In this document: piece after piece, positions 1 to 10,300 of the stretch | Layout of the letters: the number at the start of each line of letters is the position of its first letter | Position numbering within the stretch: position 1 is the first letter of the stretch | Source: Spongiibacteraceae bacterium | Lineage (GTDB): Bacteria > Pseudomonadota > Gammaproteobacteria > Pseudomonadales > Dasaniaceae | Direction of reading: 5' to 3' | Length of the DNA: 64,000 bases | Assembly: GCA_028280715.1 (NCBI GenBank) | Contig: JANQLG010000024.1 | Span: 1 to 64,000, forward strand | Notes under the pieces: model-generated | What the model saw: only the letters and a program-made list of their open reading frames with translations | Database searches by the model: none | Told to the model about the DNA's origin: nothing | Position numbers and translations under genes: made by a program

Positions 1-1
1 C

Positions 2-544
2 ATGTCAGTGGCCATGATCGGTATCTGCATGCCCTCTTTCCTGTTAGGGCCATTATTGGTATTGGTTTTTGGTATGTGGCTGGAATGGCTACCGGTTTCT
101 GGGTGGGGTGTAATTCCAGGCGATAAAGTTTTACCGGCAATCACACTAGGTACCGGCTATGCGGCCTATATTGCTCGCCTTAGTCGCAGTGGCATGCTGG
201 AAGTAATGTCGCAGGATTATATTCGCACGGCTCGGGCCAAGGGCCTGCCGGAATGGGTGATCGTCATTAAACATGGATTGCGCGGCGGATTGATTCCGGT
301 GGTAGCCTTTCTCGGCCCCGCCTTCGCCGGCCTGCTTTCCGGCTCCTTTGTAGTGGAAACCATCTTTCAAATTCCGGGTCTCGGTCGCTTCTATGTACAG
401 GCCGCCTTTAACCGCGATTACACCATGATCATGGGTACTACCATTTTCTTTGCTACTGCCATTATTCTGTTCAACCTATTGGCCGATGTTCTCGCCACTT
501 GGCTCAACCCCAAACTGCGGTCACAGTTTCAGGAGCCGCGTTGA
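2..544 (+). CDS. Peptide ABC transporter permease, OppB/DppB type (5' partial)
   Basis: C-terminal 180 residues of an inner-membrane permease that would form half of the channel of a di-/oligopeptide-type ABC importer. The frame is open to the left edge, so the true start lies outside the window. The EAA loop that contacts the ATPase is visible (RTARAKGLPEWVIVIKH, about residues 76-92), followed by the family's typical end with GSFVVETIFQIPGLGR and several hydrophobic segments. Full-length relatives have just over 300 residues. Its stop codon overlaps the next permease start (TGATG), which indicates translational coupling. Exact substrate cannot be read from the sequence; glutathione or dipeptide are alternatives. 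Confidence 0.93.
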   Translation: MSVAMIGICMPSFLLGPLLVLVFGMWLEWLPVSGWGVIPGDKVLPAITLGTGYAAYIARLSRSGMLEVMSQDYIRTARAKGLPEWVIVIKHGLRGGLIPVVAFLGPAFAGLLSGSFVVETIFQIPGLGRFYVQAAFNRDYTMIMGTTIFFATAIILFNLLADVLATWLNPKLRSQFQEPR

Positions 545-1446
545 TGGCCATTCCCAACATTGAAAAACCCAGCATTGGAAACACTGCTGAATTCGAACAG
601 GGCGCATCATTGTGGCAGGATGCCTGGTTGCGACTGAGGAAAAACCATCTGGCCTTGTTTGGTCTTGGCGTAATGGTCTTCCTTGTCGTCATTGCGCTAC
701 TCACTCCCTGGATTGCTCCCTATGGCTATGAAGAGCAAAATATAGCTCTGGGTCCAACACCGCCATCTGCAGAGCACTGGCTAGGCACCGACACACTTGG
801 CCGGGATTTACTGACTCGTCTGATGTATGGCGGCAGAATTTCTCTGGCTGTTGGCTTTATCGCTACCTCCGTCGCTTTGCTGATTGGTGTGCTGTACGGG
901 ACTATCGCAGGCTATATCGGCGGCAAAGTTGATGCTGTGATGATGCGTATCGTTGATATTCTGTACGCGCTGCCCTTTATGATTTTTATCATCCTATTGA
1001 TGGTGATCTTCGGCCGCAACATTCTGCTACTGTTTTTAGCCATTGGCGCAGTGGAATGGCTAACTATGGCCCGTATCGTACGCGGACAGGTGCTAACGCT
1101 GCGTCATCAGGAATTTATTGAAGCGGCTATCTCCATAGGTTTATCGCGCTGGACCATTATTCACAAGCATTTAATTCCCAATACGCTAGGCCCAGTGATC
1201 GTCTATACAACGCTGACCATTCCCAATGTTATGCTACTGGAAGCCTTCCTGAGTTTTCTCGGCCTGGGCATTCAACCCCCACAAAGTTCCTGGGGATTAT
1301 TGATTTCCTATGGGGTAGAAACAATGGAAGAATACCCGTGGCTGCTGATTTTTCCGGGATTGACCCTTTCTATCACCCTATTTGCTTTAAACTTTCTGGG
1401 TGATGGCTTGAGAGATGCGCTGGACCCGCGCGCGGCTAAAGATTAA
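544..1446 (+). CDS. Peptide ABC transporter permease, OppC/DppC type
   Basis: Second permease of the same importer, 300 residues. I place the start at the ATG at 544, which overlaps the upstream stop codon and has AGGAG eight bases before it; a TTG 45 bases further up would add residues without family support. An N-terminal cytoplasmic tail is followed by a first membrane segment, the OppC-type periplasmic HWLGTDTLGRDLLTRLMYG motif, further membrane segments and the EAA loop EAAISIGLSRWTIIHKH. It pairs with the preceding OppB-like gene. Its likely ATPase is the Dpp/Gsi-like double ATPase at 7207, since the intervening yej genes form their own set (inference). Confidence 0.93.
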   Translation: MAIPNIEKPSIGNTAEFEQGASLWQDAWLRLRKNHLALFGLGVMVFLVVIALLTPWIAPYGYEEQNIALGPTPPSAEHWLGTDTLGRDLLTRLMYGGRISLAVGFIATSVALLIGVLYGTIAGYIGGKVDAVMMRIVDILYALPFMIFIILLMVIFGRNILLLFLAIGAVEWLTMARIVRGQVLTLRHQEFIEAAISIGLSRWTIIHKHLIPNTLGPVIVYTTLTIPNVMLLEAFLSFLGLGIQPPQSSWGLLISYGVETMEEYPWLLIFPGLTLSITLFALNFLGDGLRDALDPRAAKD

Positions 1447-1568
1447 TCATTAATAATGCTAGCCAGTGGAATTTAGGATAAAAACTAGTAACCTACTGTC
1501 TGATTAAGCTGCAACCGGTATCCATGATACCTGCAAAGTTTCACTTATTTATTATTAAAGGTATCTCT

Positions 1569-3404
1569 ATGGTGTTGCGTAGAATTTCGATTCATTTCTT
1601 CCTTTCCCTTTTCATAGCTTTATCCAGCCAGTCTCACGCAGCACAAGAAGAGTCAAAAATTATTAAAGCGCATGCAATATCAATGCACGGAACACCCAAA
1701 TACCCAGAAGACTTTGAACGATTTGAGTACACCTCACCCAATGCAATCAAAGGCGGTGAACTGCGCTTAGATGGAACAGGTACCTTCGACTCACTGAATG
1801 GATTTATAAGCAAAGGAACTGTCGCCGGTTACACAGGCCTACTTTATGACACACTAACAACTGGCTCTAGCGATGAACCTTTTACCAACTATGGATTAGT
1901 TGCAAAAACTATCGAATATCCAGAAGACCGTTCTTGGGTCACTTACCACTTAAATCCCAACGCACGATTTCATGACGGTAAACCAATTACTGCAGAGGAT
2001 GTAGCATTTACTTTTAATCTCTTAACCGAAGAAGGAAATCCTTTCTATAAATTTTATTATGCCGATGTGTCGGATATACAAATCATTGATGACCTGACAA
2101 TAAAATTTGTGTTCAGAGAAAACTACAGCAAAGAAACCGTACTGATCTTGGGTGATATTCCAATTCTTCCAAAGCATTATTGGAAAGACCGCGACTTTAA
2201 TAAAACTTCTTTAGAAATTCCATTAGGAAGTGGCCCTTACACAGTCGCTAAAATTGATCCCGGTAGGTCTATAACCTATAAACGAGTAGAAAACTATTGG
2301 GCCGAGGATCACCCGACACATAAAGGACTGTACAATTTTGACCAGATACGTATTGATTATTATCGTGACGACACGGTGGCCCTTGAAGCGTTTAAAGCTG
2401 GCGAATATGACTACCGCTATGAAACCTCCTCAAAAGTTTGGGCTACCGCTTACACAGGCCAGGCGCTTGAAAGCCGAGAAATGATTAAAGAAGAAATTTC
2501 ACACCAAAACCCTACAGGAATGCAGGCCTACATATTCAACTTACGCAAACCCTTGTTTCAAGATATAGAATTACGTAAAGCCGTCGGCCTAGTATTTGAC
2601 TTTGAGTGGAGCAATACCAATCTTTTTTATGGCACATACACTAGAACAAAAAGCTTTTTTTCTAATTCAGATTTAGCCTCTTCAGGCTTGCCGTCCCCCG
2701 AAGAACTTAAATTACTAGACCCCTTCCGTGAGCAATTACCTGACAGTGTATTCTCCGAGGTTTATGAGCCCGCAGTATCTGATGGAAAAGGCCAAAACCG
2801 GAAAAATCTTCGCAAAGCTAAACAGATCTTGGATTCGGCAGGCTATAACATCATTGATGGCGAATTATATTCTCCCTCTGAAGAACCGGTTAAGTTTGAA
2901 ATTTTAATGTTTCAAACAGGCTTTGAACGTATTCACAATCCTTTCATTCAAGCCCTGAAGCGTCTCGGCATCAATGTCTCTTTACGTGTGGTGGATGTAT
3001 CTCAGTACGTTAACCGTTTACGTGAACTTGATTTCGACATGATCACCCACACCATGAGTCAATCACTCAGCCCAGGCAACGAACAACGGGATTACTGGGG
3101 TTCAGAAGCTGCGAAAGCATCAGGCAGTCGAAATTTGATGGGTATTGCAAACCCTGTAATAGATCATTTAATTGAAGTCTTGATCCAAGCAAAAACTCGC
3201 GAGGAATTATTAACAGCTACTCATGCTTTAGATAGAGTCTTACTTCACATGCATTACGTTATTCCTCAGTGGTCCTCTCGTTCTCACCGAATTGCTTACT
3301 GGAATAAATTCAATCGTCCCGAAACTGCACCCATATATGATGTTAGATATAGCACAGGGTTAATGACTTGGTGGGCCAAACCAGAAACACTGGAGAAACC
3401 CTAG
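1569..3404 (+). CDS. yejA: Periplasmic solute-binding protein, YejA-like (family 5)
   Basis: Extracellular solute-binding protein family 5 member, the peptide-capturing component of a Yej-type importer. The ATG at 1569 is preferred over 1524 because AAAGG lies just upstream and the product then begins with a clear signal peptide (MVLRRISIHFFLSLFIAL, cleavage near SHA-AQ). The mature part has the family hallmarks: GTFDSLNGFI near the N terminus, the LNPNARFHDGKPITAEDV segment, and a C-terminal section on sequential residues of the binding cleft. About 611 residues matches YejA. It is followed by yejB, yejE and yejF in order. The ligand is not deducible; E. coli YejABEF takes up antimicrobial peptides such as microcin C. 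Confidence 0.9.
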   Translation: MVLRRISIHFFLSLFIALSSQSHAAQEESKIIKAHAISMHGTPKYPEDFERFEYTSPNAIKGGELRLDGTGTFDSLNGFISKGTVAGYTGLLYDTLTTGSSDEPFTNYGLVAKTIEYPEDRSWVTYHLNPNARFHDGKPITAEDVAFTFNLLTEEGNPFYKFYYADVSDIQIIDDLTIKFVFRENYSKETVLILGDIPILPKHYWKDRDFNKTSLEIPLGSGPYTVAKIDPGRSITYKRVENYWAEDHPTHKGLYNFDQIRIDYYRDDTVALEAFKAGEYDYRYETSSKVWATAYTGQALESREMIKEEISHQNPTGMQAYIFNLRKPLFQDIELRKAVGLVFDFEWSNTNLFYGTYTRTKSFFSNSDLASSGLPSPEELKLLDPFREQLPDSVFSEVYEPAVSDGKGQNRKNLRKAKQILDSAGYNIIDGELYSPSEEPVKFEILMFQTGFERIHNPFIQALKRLGINVSLRVVDVSQYVNRLRELDFDMITHTMSQSLSPGNEQRDYWGSEAAKASGSRNLMGIANPVIDHLIEVLIQAKTREELLTATHALDRVLLHMHYVIPQWSSRSHRIAYWNKFNRPETAPIYDVRYSTGLMTWWAKPETLEKP

Positions 3405-3425
3405 CGGTTTAATTCAGCAGTTTAC

Positions 3426-4514
3426 ATGTATACCTACATCCTACGTCGTTTATTACTCATGATTCCCACATTACTGGGCATCATGGTAATTAATTTTGCT
3501 ATCGTGCAATCGGCTCCAGGCGGCCCTGTTGAACAAATGATTTTTCAACTACAGGGTCACGGAGGCAATAATGCAGCTTTAACAAGAATCACAGGCAACA
3601 ATAGTTCTGAGTTAATTACGGGAAATGACAGCCAATACCGAGGCGCACAAGGACTTCCTCAAGAACTAATCGAAAAAATTGAAACCATGTATGGTTTCGA
3701 CAAACCACCTGTCGAACGTTTCTTTGAAATGCTTGGCAACTACGCGCGTTTCGACTTTGGTGAAAGCTTTTTTCGCAATGATACAGTTATCTCGCTAATT
3801 GGCGACAAAATGCCTGTTTCCATTTCCTTGGGGCTATGGAGCACACTATTAATTTATTTAATTTCAATCCCACTTGGCATTCGCAAAGCGGTATCCCATG
3901 GTTCGCCCTTTGATATTTGGACCAGCTCGGCGATTATTATCGGTTATGCGATTCCCGGTTTTTTATTTGCCATTATTTTGATCGTCATATTCGCAGGTGG
4001 CAGCTATCTGGATTTATTTCCTCTACGCGGACTGACTTCAGAAAACTTTGATGAACTCTCTACGCTGGGAAAAATTGGTGACTATTTCTGGCATTTAGCA
4101 TTACCACTACTCGCCTACACTATCGGTGGCTTTGCCACCCTAACGATGTTAACCAAAAACTCTTTCCTTGATGAAATCAATAAGCAATATGTTCAAACCG
4201 CGAGAGCAAAAGGTTTATCAGAATCACAAGTACTTTATGGCCATGTATTTCGCAATGCGATGCTAATTATTATTTCCGGCTTTCCCTCTGCCTTTATTGG
4301 TATTTTCTTTACCGGCTCACTATTGATTGAAGTGATTTTTTCACTGGATGGTTTGGGTTTAATGGGCTTTGAAGCCGTACAAACGCGAGACTATCCGGTT
4401 ATCTTTGGCACGCTATATATTTTCACTCTGATCGGTTTATTCGTAAAACTGCTATCCGATTTGGTGTATGTGGCTGTCGACCCACGTATTCATTTTGAAA
4501 GCCAGGGGAGGTAA
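3426..4514 (+). CDS. yejB: Yej-type peptide ABC permease YejB
   Basis: Inner-membrane permease of 362 residues. It begins with the classic [20 protein letters not shown], characteristic of YejB and of DppB-type subunits generally. A long periplasmic insertion (about residues 45-90, rich in Asn and Gly) follows the first membrane helix, as in YejB. The EAA loop is [20 protein letters not shown] (about residues 258-277), and the protein ends with a DPRIHF-type tail. It starts 21 bases after yejA and is followed three bases later by yejE, so the three are almost certainly one transcript. Confidence 0.93.
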   Translation: MYTYILRRLLLMIPTLLGIMVINFAIVQSAPGGPVEQMIFQLQGHGGNNAALTRITGNNSSELITGNDSQYRGAQGLPQELIEKIETMYGFDKPPVERFFEMLGNYARFDFGESFFRNDTVISLIGDKMPVSISLGLWSTLLIYLISIPLGIRKAVSHGSPFDIWTSSAIIIGYAIPGFLFAIILIVIFAGGSYLDLFPLRGLTSENFDELSTLGKIGDYFWHLALPLLAYTIGGFATLTMLTKNSFLDEINKQYVQTARAKGLSESQVLYGHVFRNAMLIIISGFPSAFIGIFFTGSLLIEVIFSLDGLGLMGFEAVQTRDYPVIFGTLYIFTLIGLFVKLLSDLVYVAVDPRIHFESQGR

Positions 4515-4517
4515 CAC

Positions 4518-5561
4518 ATGTTTAAATCTCCTTCCCAAATGAGCCCAATCACTCAACGGAGAATAAACACATTCTTTGCCAACCCCCGCGCCAAATGGAG
4601 CCTGTGGATTTTTACTTTTTTCTTTATTCTTTCTCTCGGTGCAGAACTGATTGCCAACGACAAACCCTTATTAGTGCAATACAATGGCGAACTCTATGTT
4701 CCGGTATTCAATGTATATCCCGAAACCACCTTTGGTGGGGATTTTGAAACCGAAGCCGAGTATACCGATGAATTTGTCATTGAATTAATTGAAGAAAAAG
4801 GCTGGATACTGTGGCCGCCTATTCCCTATAACTACGACACGCATATATCCAATCTCGACCAACCCGCACCTACACCACCTTCGGCAAATAATTGGCTGGG
4901 CACCGATGATCAAGCGCGGGATGTTGCGGCACGTGTCATTTACGGTTTTCGAATTTCCATTTTATTTGCGCTGATACTCACGATAGGCAGTTGCATTATT
5001 GGTGTCGCAGCTGGTGCAGCACAAGGTTATTTTGGTGGCAAAGTCGACATTTTAGGACAACGCTTTCTAGAAATCTGGGGTGGCCTACCGGTTTTGTTTT
5101 TACTGATTATCATGGCTAATTTTGTTATTCCAGGTTTTTGGTCATTACTGGCAATTATGTTGCTATTTAGTTGGACCGCTTTGGTTGATGTAGTTCGCGC
5201 TGAATTTCTACGTGGCCGCAACCTGGAATATGTCCGCGCGGCAAAGGCGTTAGGGCTGGAAGACAGAAAAATTATGTTCCGTCATATATTGCCCAATGCC
5301 ATGGTTGCTACCGTCACCATGTTGCCCTTTATCGTAACAGGCTCTGTCACCACCTTAACATCGTTAGACTTTCTTGGCTTTGGCATGCCTCCAGGTTCTC
5401 CTTCGCTTGGTGAATTGGTAGCTCAAGGCAAGGCCAATTTACATGCGCCCTGGTTGGCACTAACTGCCTTTACTGTACTGGCTTCCATGCTGACATTATT
5501 GGTATTTATCGGCGAAGGCATTCGCGATGCCTTTGACCCTCGTCTGGTAACGACTGGCTAA
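4518..5561 (+). CDS. yejE: Yej-type peptide ABC permease YejE
   Basis: Second permease of the Yej importer, 347 residues, with a strong ribosome site (GGGAGGT). The sequence begins with a cytoplasmic SPITQRRINTFFANPRAKWS segment and one membrane helix, then a periplasmic loop containing the YejE-specific Tyr/Glu-rich region and the motif NWLGTDDQARDVAARVIYGF. The EAA loop is AAKALGLEDRKIMFRHILPN (about residues 237-256). It ends with the typical DAFDPR tail. Order and length match yejABEF of enteric bacteria. Confidence 0.94.
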   Translation: MFKSPSQMSPITQRRINTFFANPRAKWSLWIFTFFFILSLGAELIANDKPLLVQYNGELYVPVFNVYPETTFGGDFETEAEYTDEFVIELIEEKGWILWPPIPYNYDTHISNLDQPAPTPPSANNWLGTDDQARDVAARVIYGFRISILFALILTIGSCIIGVAAGAAQGYFGGKVDILGQRFLEIWGGLPVLFLLIIMANFVIPGFWSLLAIMLLFSWTALVDVVRAEFLRGRNLEYVRAAKALGLEDRKIMFRHILPNAMVATVTMLPFIVTGSVTTLTSLDFLGFGMPPGSPSLGELVAQGKANLHAPWLALTAFTVLASMLTLLVFIGEGIRDAFDPRLVTTG

Positions 5562-5569
5562 ATAGGTTT

Positions 5570-7183
5570 ATGCTGATGAATACAGAACCATTAATAAGCA
5601 TTAATAATCTAGCCATCGCCTTCAAGCAAGGTGGCAATATTATTGAGGTGGTTAAAGGCGTAGATATTTCTATCCATCGCGGAGAAACACTGGCCCTGGT
5701 TGGTGAATCCGGTTCGGGAAAATCACTGACAGCACATGCCATTATGAAATTGCTGCCCTATCCGATGGCTTTTCACCCTACCGGTAATATTATTTTTGAT
5801 AACAAAAATATTTTGGACTGGAATCAAAATCAAATGCGCGCCATCCGTGGCAATCGCATTGGTATGATTTTTCAGGAACCCATGACGGCGCTCAATCCGC
5901 TTCACACGATTGAAAAACAAATCAGCGAAGTGATCGAACAACACCGCGGTATTAAACGACGCGACACCCGACCATTGGTTTTAGATTTGCTCAACAAGGT
6001 TAAAATTCATAACCCTGAGCAACGCCTTTCTTCTTATCCTCACGAACTTTCAGGCGGTCAACGCCAACGTGTGATGATTGCCATGGCTTTAGCCAATGAG
6101 CCTGAGCTTTTAATTGCCGATGAACCCACTACTGCACTAGATGTTACGGTGCAGCGAGAAATTCTCGATTTACTACTGGAACTGCAACACGACCATCAAC
6201 TAGCCATGTTACTAATCAGCCACGATCTGGGCGTTGTAAAACATATGGCCAACCGTGTTGCCATCATGCGGCAAGGTGAAATTATTGAGCAAGGACCCTG
6301 CCAGGAAATTTTTAATAATCCACAGCAGGATTACACCCGCATGCTGCTCAACAGCGAACCATCAGGAACACCAGCCAAAATTAATCTCGATAAAGTTGAT
6401 GACAACCATAATATTCTTGAAACCGATCAACTCAATGTCACTTTTACACTACAAAAAAACTTATTTGGAAAACCTATCAAGCAGTTAACCGCTGTTAATC
6501 AGGCAACAGTTTCACTAAAGCCCGGTCATACACTTGGCATTGTTGGCGAAAGCGGCTCAGGAAAATCGACACTAGCTATGGCGGTCTTGCGTTTGCTAAA
6601 ATCCACTGGCCAGATTATTTTCGATAGCCAGAATATTACCGGCTACCAGGAAAAACAATTACGCTCACTGAGACAAGAGTTCCAAGTGGTTTTTCAAGAC
6701 CCCTTCGCTAGCCTTAGTCCAAGAATGACCGTCTCAGAAATTATCCAGGAAGGCTTGAAGATTCATACTAATATCACGCCGGAAAAACGTGAACAACGTG
6801 TTATTAACGTCATGAATGAGGTGGGATTGGATGTTGAAACACGCCACCGCTATCCTCATGAATTTTCAGGTGGCCAACGCCAGCGTATCGCTATCGCCCG
6901 TGCATTAATTCTCAATCCAAAATTATTAATACTTGATGAGCCGACTTCCGCACTGGACAAAGCCGTGCAAGTTCAAGTTATCGATTTATTGCGGGAGCTA
7001 CAACATCATCGTGGATTAAGCTATATCTTTATCAGCCATGATTTAAAAGTTATCAAAGCTATTAGTCACGACATCATCGTAATGAAAGAGGGTAATATCG
7101 TTGAGCAAGGAACGGCCGAAACGGTACTAACAGAACCCAAAGAAAGTTACACCCAGCAACTAATGAGTGCCAGTTTTGCCTAA
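5570..7183 (+). CDS. yejF: Yej-type importer fused double ATPase YejF
   Basis: Tandem fusion of two ABC ATPase domains (537 residues) that would power YejB/YejE. Domain 1 has Walker A GESGSGKS, signature LSGGQRQR and Walker B LLIADEP; domain 2 (from about residue 280) has [16 protein letters not shown] and LLILDEP. The linker contains LLNSEPSG and the second half reads [16 protein letters not shown], both close to E. coli YejF as I remember it. This separates it from the neighbouring double ATPase. Two in-frame ATG codons (5570, 5576) compete; an AGG lies just upstream. It is separated from yejE by eight bases and from the next ATPase by 23. Confidence 0.93.
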   Translation: MLMNTEPLISINNLAIAFKQGGNIIEVVKGVDISIHRGETLALVGESGSGKSLTAHAIMKLLPYPMAFHPTGNIIFDNKNILDWNQNQMRAIRGNRIGMIFQEPMTALNPLHTIEKQISEVIEQHRGIKRRDTRPLVLDLLNKVKIHNPEQRLSSYPHELSGGQRQRVMIAMALANEPELLIADEPTTALDVTVQREILDLLLELQHDHQLAMLLISHDLGVVKHMANRVAIMRQGEIIEQGPCQEIFNNPQQDYTRMLLNSEPSGTPAKINLDKVDDNHNILETDQLNVTFTLQKNLFGKPIKQLTAVNQATVSLKPGHTLGIVGESGSGKSTLAMAVLRLLKSTGQIIFDSQNITGYQEKQLRSLRQEFQVVFQDPFASLSPRMTVSEIIQEGLKIHTNITPEKREQRVINVMNEVGLDVETRHRYPHEFSGGQRQRIAIARALILNPKLLILDEPTSALDKAVQVQVIDLLRELQHHRGLSYIFISHDLKVIKAISHDIIVMKEGNIVEQGTAETVLTEPKESYTQQLMSASFA

Positions 7184-7206
7184 CATTCATCAACAGATTA
7201 CCTACG

Positions 7207-8808
7207 ATGCCATTACTAAACGTTAAAAACCTGACAACCCATTTCCACACCCGCAACGGCATCACCACTGCAGTTGATAACGTCAGCTTTTCTCTTGCTG
7301 AAAATGAAACCTTGGCCATTGTCGGCGAGTCAGGCTCTGGCAAGTCCGTTACTTGCTACAGTTTATTAAATTTAATTCCTAAACCACCCGGTAAGATTGA
7401 AAGCGGCACAGCCGAATTTAACGGCCGCGACCTTCTTCAAATGTCGGAAAAAGAATTAAAGCAAATTCGTGGCAGTGAAATCGCGATGATTTTTCAGGAC
7501 CCAATGACTTGCCTGAACCCCTTTTTAACTATCGGCGAGCAACTCATCGAACCACTAATATATCATCGCGATCACAACCGCAAACAAGCCAAACAACGAG
7601 CCATTGAAATTCTCAATGAAGTTGGCATCGACCAGGCGCAACAGCGATTTAATCATTACCCCCATGAGTTTTCGGGTGGCATGAGGCAACGTGTGATGAT
7701 TGCAATGGCATTAATTACCGAACCTAAACTATTAATCGCTGATGAACCCACTACTGCCCTGGATGTCACTATTCAAGCGCAAATCCTTACATTGATTAAA
7801 AATCTGCAGAAACGTCACAATATTGCAGTGATTTTTATCAGTCATGATTTAACTGTTGTATCCAGTTTTGCCGATAAAGTAATGGTTATGCACAAAGGAA
7901 AAATAGTAGAGCAAGGCTGCCGCGATGATATTTTTTATCATTGCCAGCACGAATACACAAAAAAGCTGTTGGCATCAGTTCCCGAGGGAGCAAAGGTTAA
8001 CCCTATAACAAACCAACAGGATGTATTACTCACTGCCTCCCATGTAAAAACCTACTTTAAGGAATCCTCAGGCTTTCTATTTAATCGTAAACGGCAGGTG
8101 AATAAAGCTGTAGATGATGTCAGCTTAACCATTCATCGCGGAGAGATCGTAGGTTTAGTTGGCGAATCAGGTTCCGGTAAATCAACATTGGGGCGATCCA
8201 TTTTACGACTGCAACCTGCGACATCCGGCTCCATTAATTTCGACGGCATGGAACTCACCACCCTCTCGCCAAAGGCTCTCAAAGAGCAACGACGTCGAAT
8301 GCAAATGATTTTTCAGGATCCTTACGCTTCTCTTAATCCACGTATGACAATTTTTGACACGCTAGCCGAGCCACTGCTTTATCACGGTCTTGCCGACCGA
8401 AAAATGGTGACTGATCAGGTGTTAACGCTGATGGATGAAGTAGGCCTTAATAGCACAAGTATCCGCAAATATCCGCATGAATTTTCTGGCGGCCAGCGAC
8501 AACGCATTGCTATTGGTCGGGCATTGGCAACCCAGCCAGAGTTTATCGTCGCCGACGAACCCGTATCGGCATTGGACGTCACTATTCAATCACAGATTTT
8601 AGAATTATTGCTGGCGCTAGCAGAGAAATATCATTTGACCGTTCTATTTATTTCCCACGACCTCTCCGTGGTTCGGAGTATTTGTGACCGCGTGATTGTT
8701 ATGAATAAGGGAAAAATTGTTGAATCTGGTCAAACAGAAAGCATTTATAGCAAACCACAGCATAGCTACACACAAACATTACTCTCTGCCATTCCATCTA
8801 TGCGTTAG
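7207..8808 (+). CDS. Second fused double ATPase, Dpp/Gsi-like
   Basis: Another 533-residue protein with two complete ABC ATPase domains ([23 protein letters not shown] in the first; [23 protein letters not shown] in the second). It resembles DppD-DppF or GsiA fusions more than YejF: the second half has NPRMTIFDTLAEPLLYHGL and PVSALDVTIQSQ. All catalytic motifs are intact in both halves, so it should hydrolyse ATP. The simplest reading is that it energises the OppB/OppC-like pair at the start of the window, making the yej operon nested inside another importer's operon. It could instead be redundant with YejF. Confidence 0.92.
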   Translation: MPLLNVKNLTTHFHTRNGITTAVDNVSFSLAENETLAIVGESGSGKSVTCYSLLNLIPKPPGKIESGTAEFNGRDLLQMSEKELKQIRGSEIAMIFQDPMTCLNPFLTIGEQLIEPLIYHRDHNRKQAKQRAIEILNEVGIDQAQQRFNHYPHEFSGGMRQRVMIAMALITEPKLLIADEPTTALDVTIQAQILTLIKNLQKRHNIAVIFISHDLTVVSSFADKVMVMHKGKIVEQGCRDDIFYHCQHEYTKKLLASVPEGAKVNPITNQQDVLLTASHVKTYFKESSGFLFNRKRQVNKAVDDVSLTIHRGEIVGLVGESGSGKSTLGRSILRLQPATSGSINFDGMELTTLSPKALKEQRRRMQMIFQDPYASLNPRMTIFDTLAEPLLYHGLADRKMVTDQVLTLMDEVGLNSTSIRKYPHEFSGGQRQRIAIGRALATQPEFIVADEPVSALDVTIQSQILELLLALAEKYHLTVLFISHDLSVVRSICDRVIVMNKGKIVESGQTESIYSKPQHSYTQTLLSAIPSMR

Positions 8809-9042
8809 CCCTCCAAAGGAGAGTTAAAAAAGCGATATTTAACTCACAAACTAATAGATATAACCCCGACACTGGTTTATCCTTGCCGATACGGGAAATC
8901 GATGGAATGACGGTGGCGAGTGTTTTATCTCAGGATGAGCACTGACTAAAGACAATAACTTGTACCCACCTCATTGTGACTATAGCTCCTTAAAATAGGG
9001 GCTTATGCATGATCCTCCGCATAACAATAAATCAATAGCGCA

Positions 9043-10299
9043 ATGAAAATACTCGTAGTAGAAGATAGTGCCACTTTACGTGCCAGCATGGGAAAGCTGA
9101 TTCAGGAAATCGGTCACACCCCCCTATTCGCAAAATCTGGCGAAGAAGCCCTGCAATTACTAGGCGACTCAGAATTTGACCTGGTAATCATGGATATTGA
9201 ACTTCCTGGCCTTGATGGCTTCGAGACCACCACTATTTTACGTGAGGCACTGGGAGAACACTGGGTGCCCATTATTTTTGCTACCAGTCATGCCAGCGAT
9301 GAAAATGTGTTAGCAGCCATTAAAGCAGGCGGTGATGATTATTTGGTTAAACCCGTCAGCCGGAACTTGCTGGAAGCTAAACTTATAGCATTACACCGTA
9401 TCGCTGAAATGCAGAATCAGTTGAACCAGCTTAACAGCAGACTGGAAATGCTCAGCCAGAAGGACAGCCTGACTCAACTGCTCAACCGCCGAACGTTTAG
9501 TGAAAAAGCTGAACAATCATTAGTAGAGACAAAACGCCACGGCAAATCAAGCTCTTTAATGATGTTGGACGTCGATTATTTCAAGCCATACAACGACTAT
9601 TATGGACATATGGCAGGTGACGAGTGCCTCAAAGAAATCGCCCATTGCATTAAACAGGCAGTACTCAGAGAAGGTGATTTAATCGGACGCTACGGGGGTG
9701 AAGAATTTATTATTTTGCTTCCTGATACCGACGAAGCCGGAGCAAATATCGTTGCGAATAAACTGGTTGGCGCTATACAACATGCTCAAATCCCTCATCA
9801 AAAATCGCCTATCAGTGATTACATCACCATCAGTATCGGCATTGAACATTCTAAACCCATGCAGAGACTACCGCTTGATGAGCTGATTAAAAATGCTGAC
9901 AGTCATCTTTATCAAGCAAAGGAATTTGGTCGCAACCAAATCGTTGCTCCTATTAGCAGCAATAAAACGATTCTTCTCGCTGACTGTAATGAAGCAGCCT
10001 TGCTGCAATTAACTCGCACACTGCAAACTCTAGGCAATATCATCACAACTGATAACAAAACCGAGTGCATTGAACTCGCTAAAGATATTTCGCCCGATTT
10101 AATTATTTTGAATCATGAAAGTAAAAAGGTAGCAGCACAAGAAATCAGTGACACACTTCAGGAATTTGTTCGCACTGCACGTATTCCTATCATCTTATTT
10201 AGCATTGAATTACCCAATAACCATGCTCAACATCATTTGCGCTTTGATGATATTGTTTCGACCGCAGTTCATCCAATGATTAAGAAATTGCTAGCATAA
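9043..10299 (+). CDS. Response regulator diguanylate cyclase (REC-GGDEF-REC)
   Basis: Cytoplasmic signalling protein, 418 residues, predicted to make cyclic di-GMP under phosphorylation control. Residues 1-120 form a receiver with acidic pocket ED7-8, phospho-acceptor Asp51 (MDIELPG) and the conserved KP after DDYLV. A short coiled region leads to a GGDEF domain with active-site GGEEF at residues 218-222. An inhibitory RxxD site (REGD) lies five residues upstream. The C-terminal part from about 305 resembles another receiver, but the acceptor position reads ILNHE, with Asn357 in place of Asp, so it probably cannot be phosphorylated. It is a single-gene unit with no histidine kinase beside it. 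Confidence 0.92.
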   Translation: MKILVVEDSATLRASMGKLIQEIGHTPLFAKSGEEALQLLGDSEFDLVIMDIELPGLDGFETTTILREALGEHWVPIIFATSHASDENVLAAIKAGGDDYLVKPVSRNLLEAKLIALHRIAEMQNQLNQLNSRLEMLSQKDSLTQLLNRRTFSEKAEQSLVETKRHGKSSSLMMLDVDYFKPYNDYYGHMAGDECLKEIAHCIKQAVLREGDLIGRYGGEEFIILLPDTDEAGANIVANKLVGAIQHAQIPHQKSPISDYITISIGIEHSKPMQRLPLDELIKNADSHLYQAKEFGRNQIVAPISSNKTILLADCNEAALLQLTRTLQTLGNIITTDNKTECIELAKDISPDLIILNHESKKVAAQEISDTLQEFVRTARIPIILFSIELPNNHAQHHLRFDDIVSTAVHPMIKKLLA

Positions 10300-10300
10300 T

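Noticed and set aside
499-543. TTG start that extends the OppC-like gene by 15 codons
   Set aside because: The extension overlaps the preceding gene, and the ATG at 544 has an AGGAG site and the classic TGATG overlap.
8809-9042. Gap after the second ATPase
   Set aside because: CTCC-AAA-GGAG forms a very short hairpin without a T run; nothing else could be supported.
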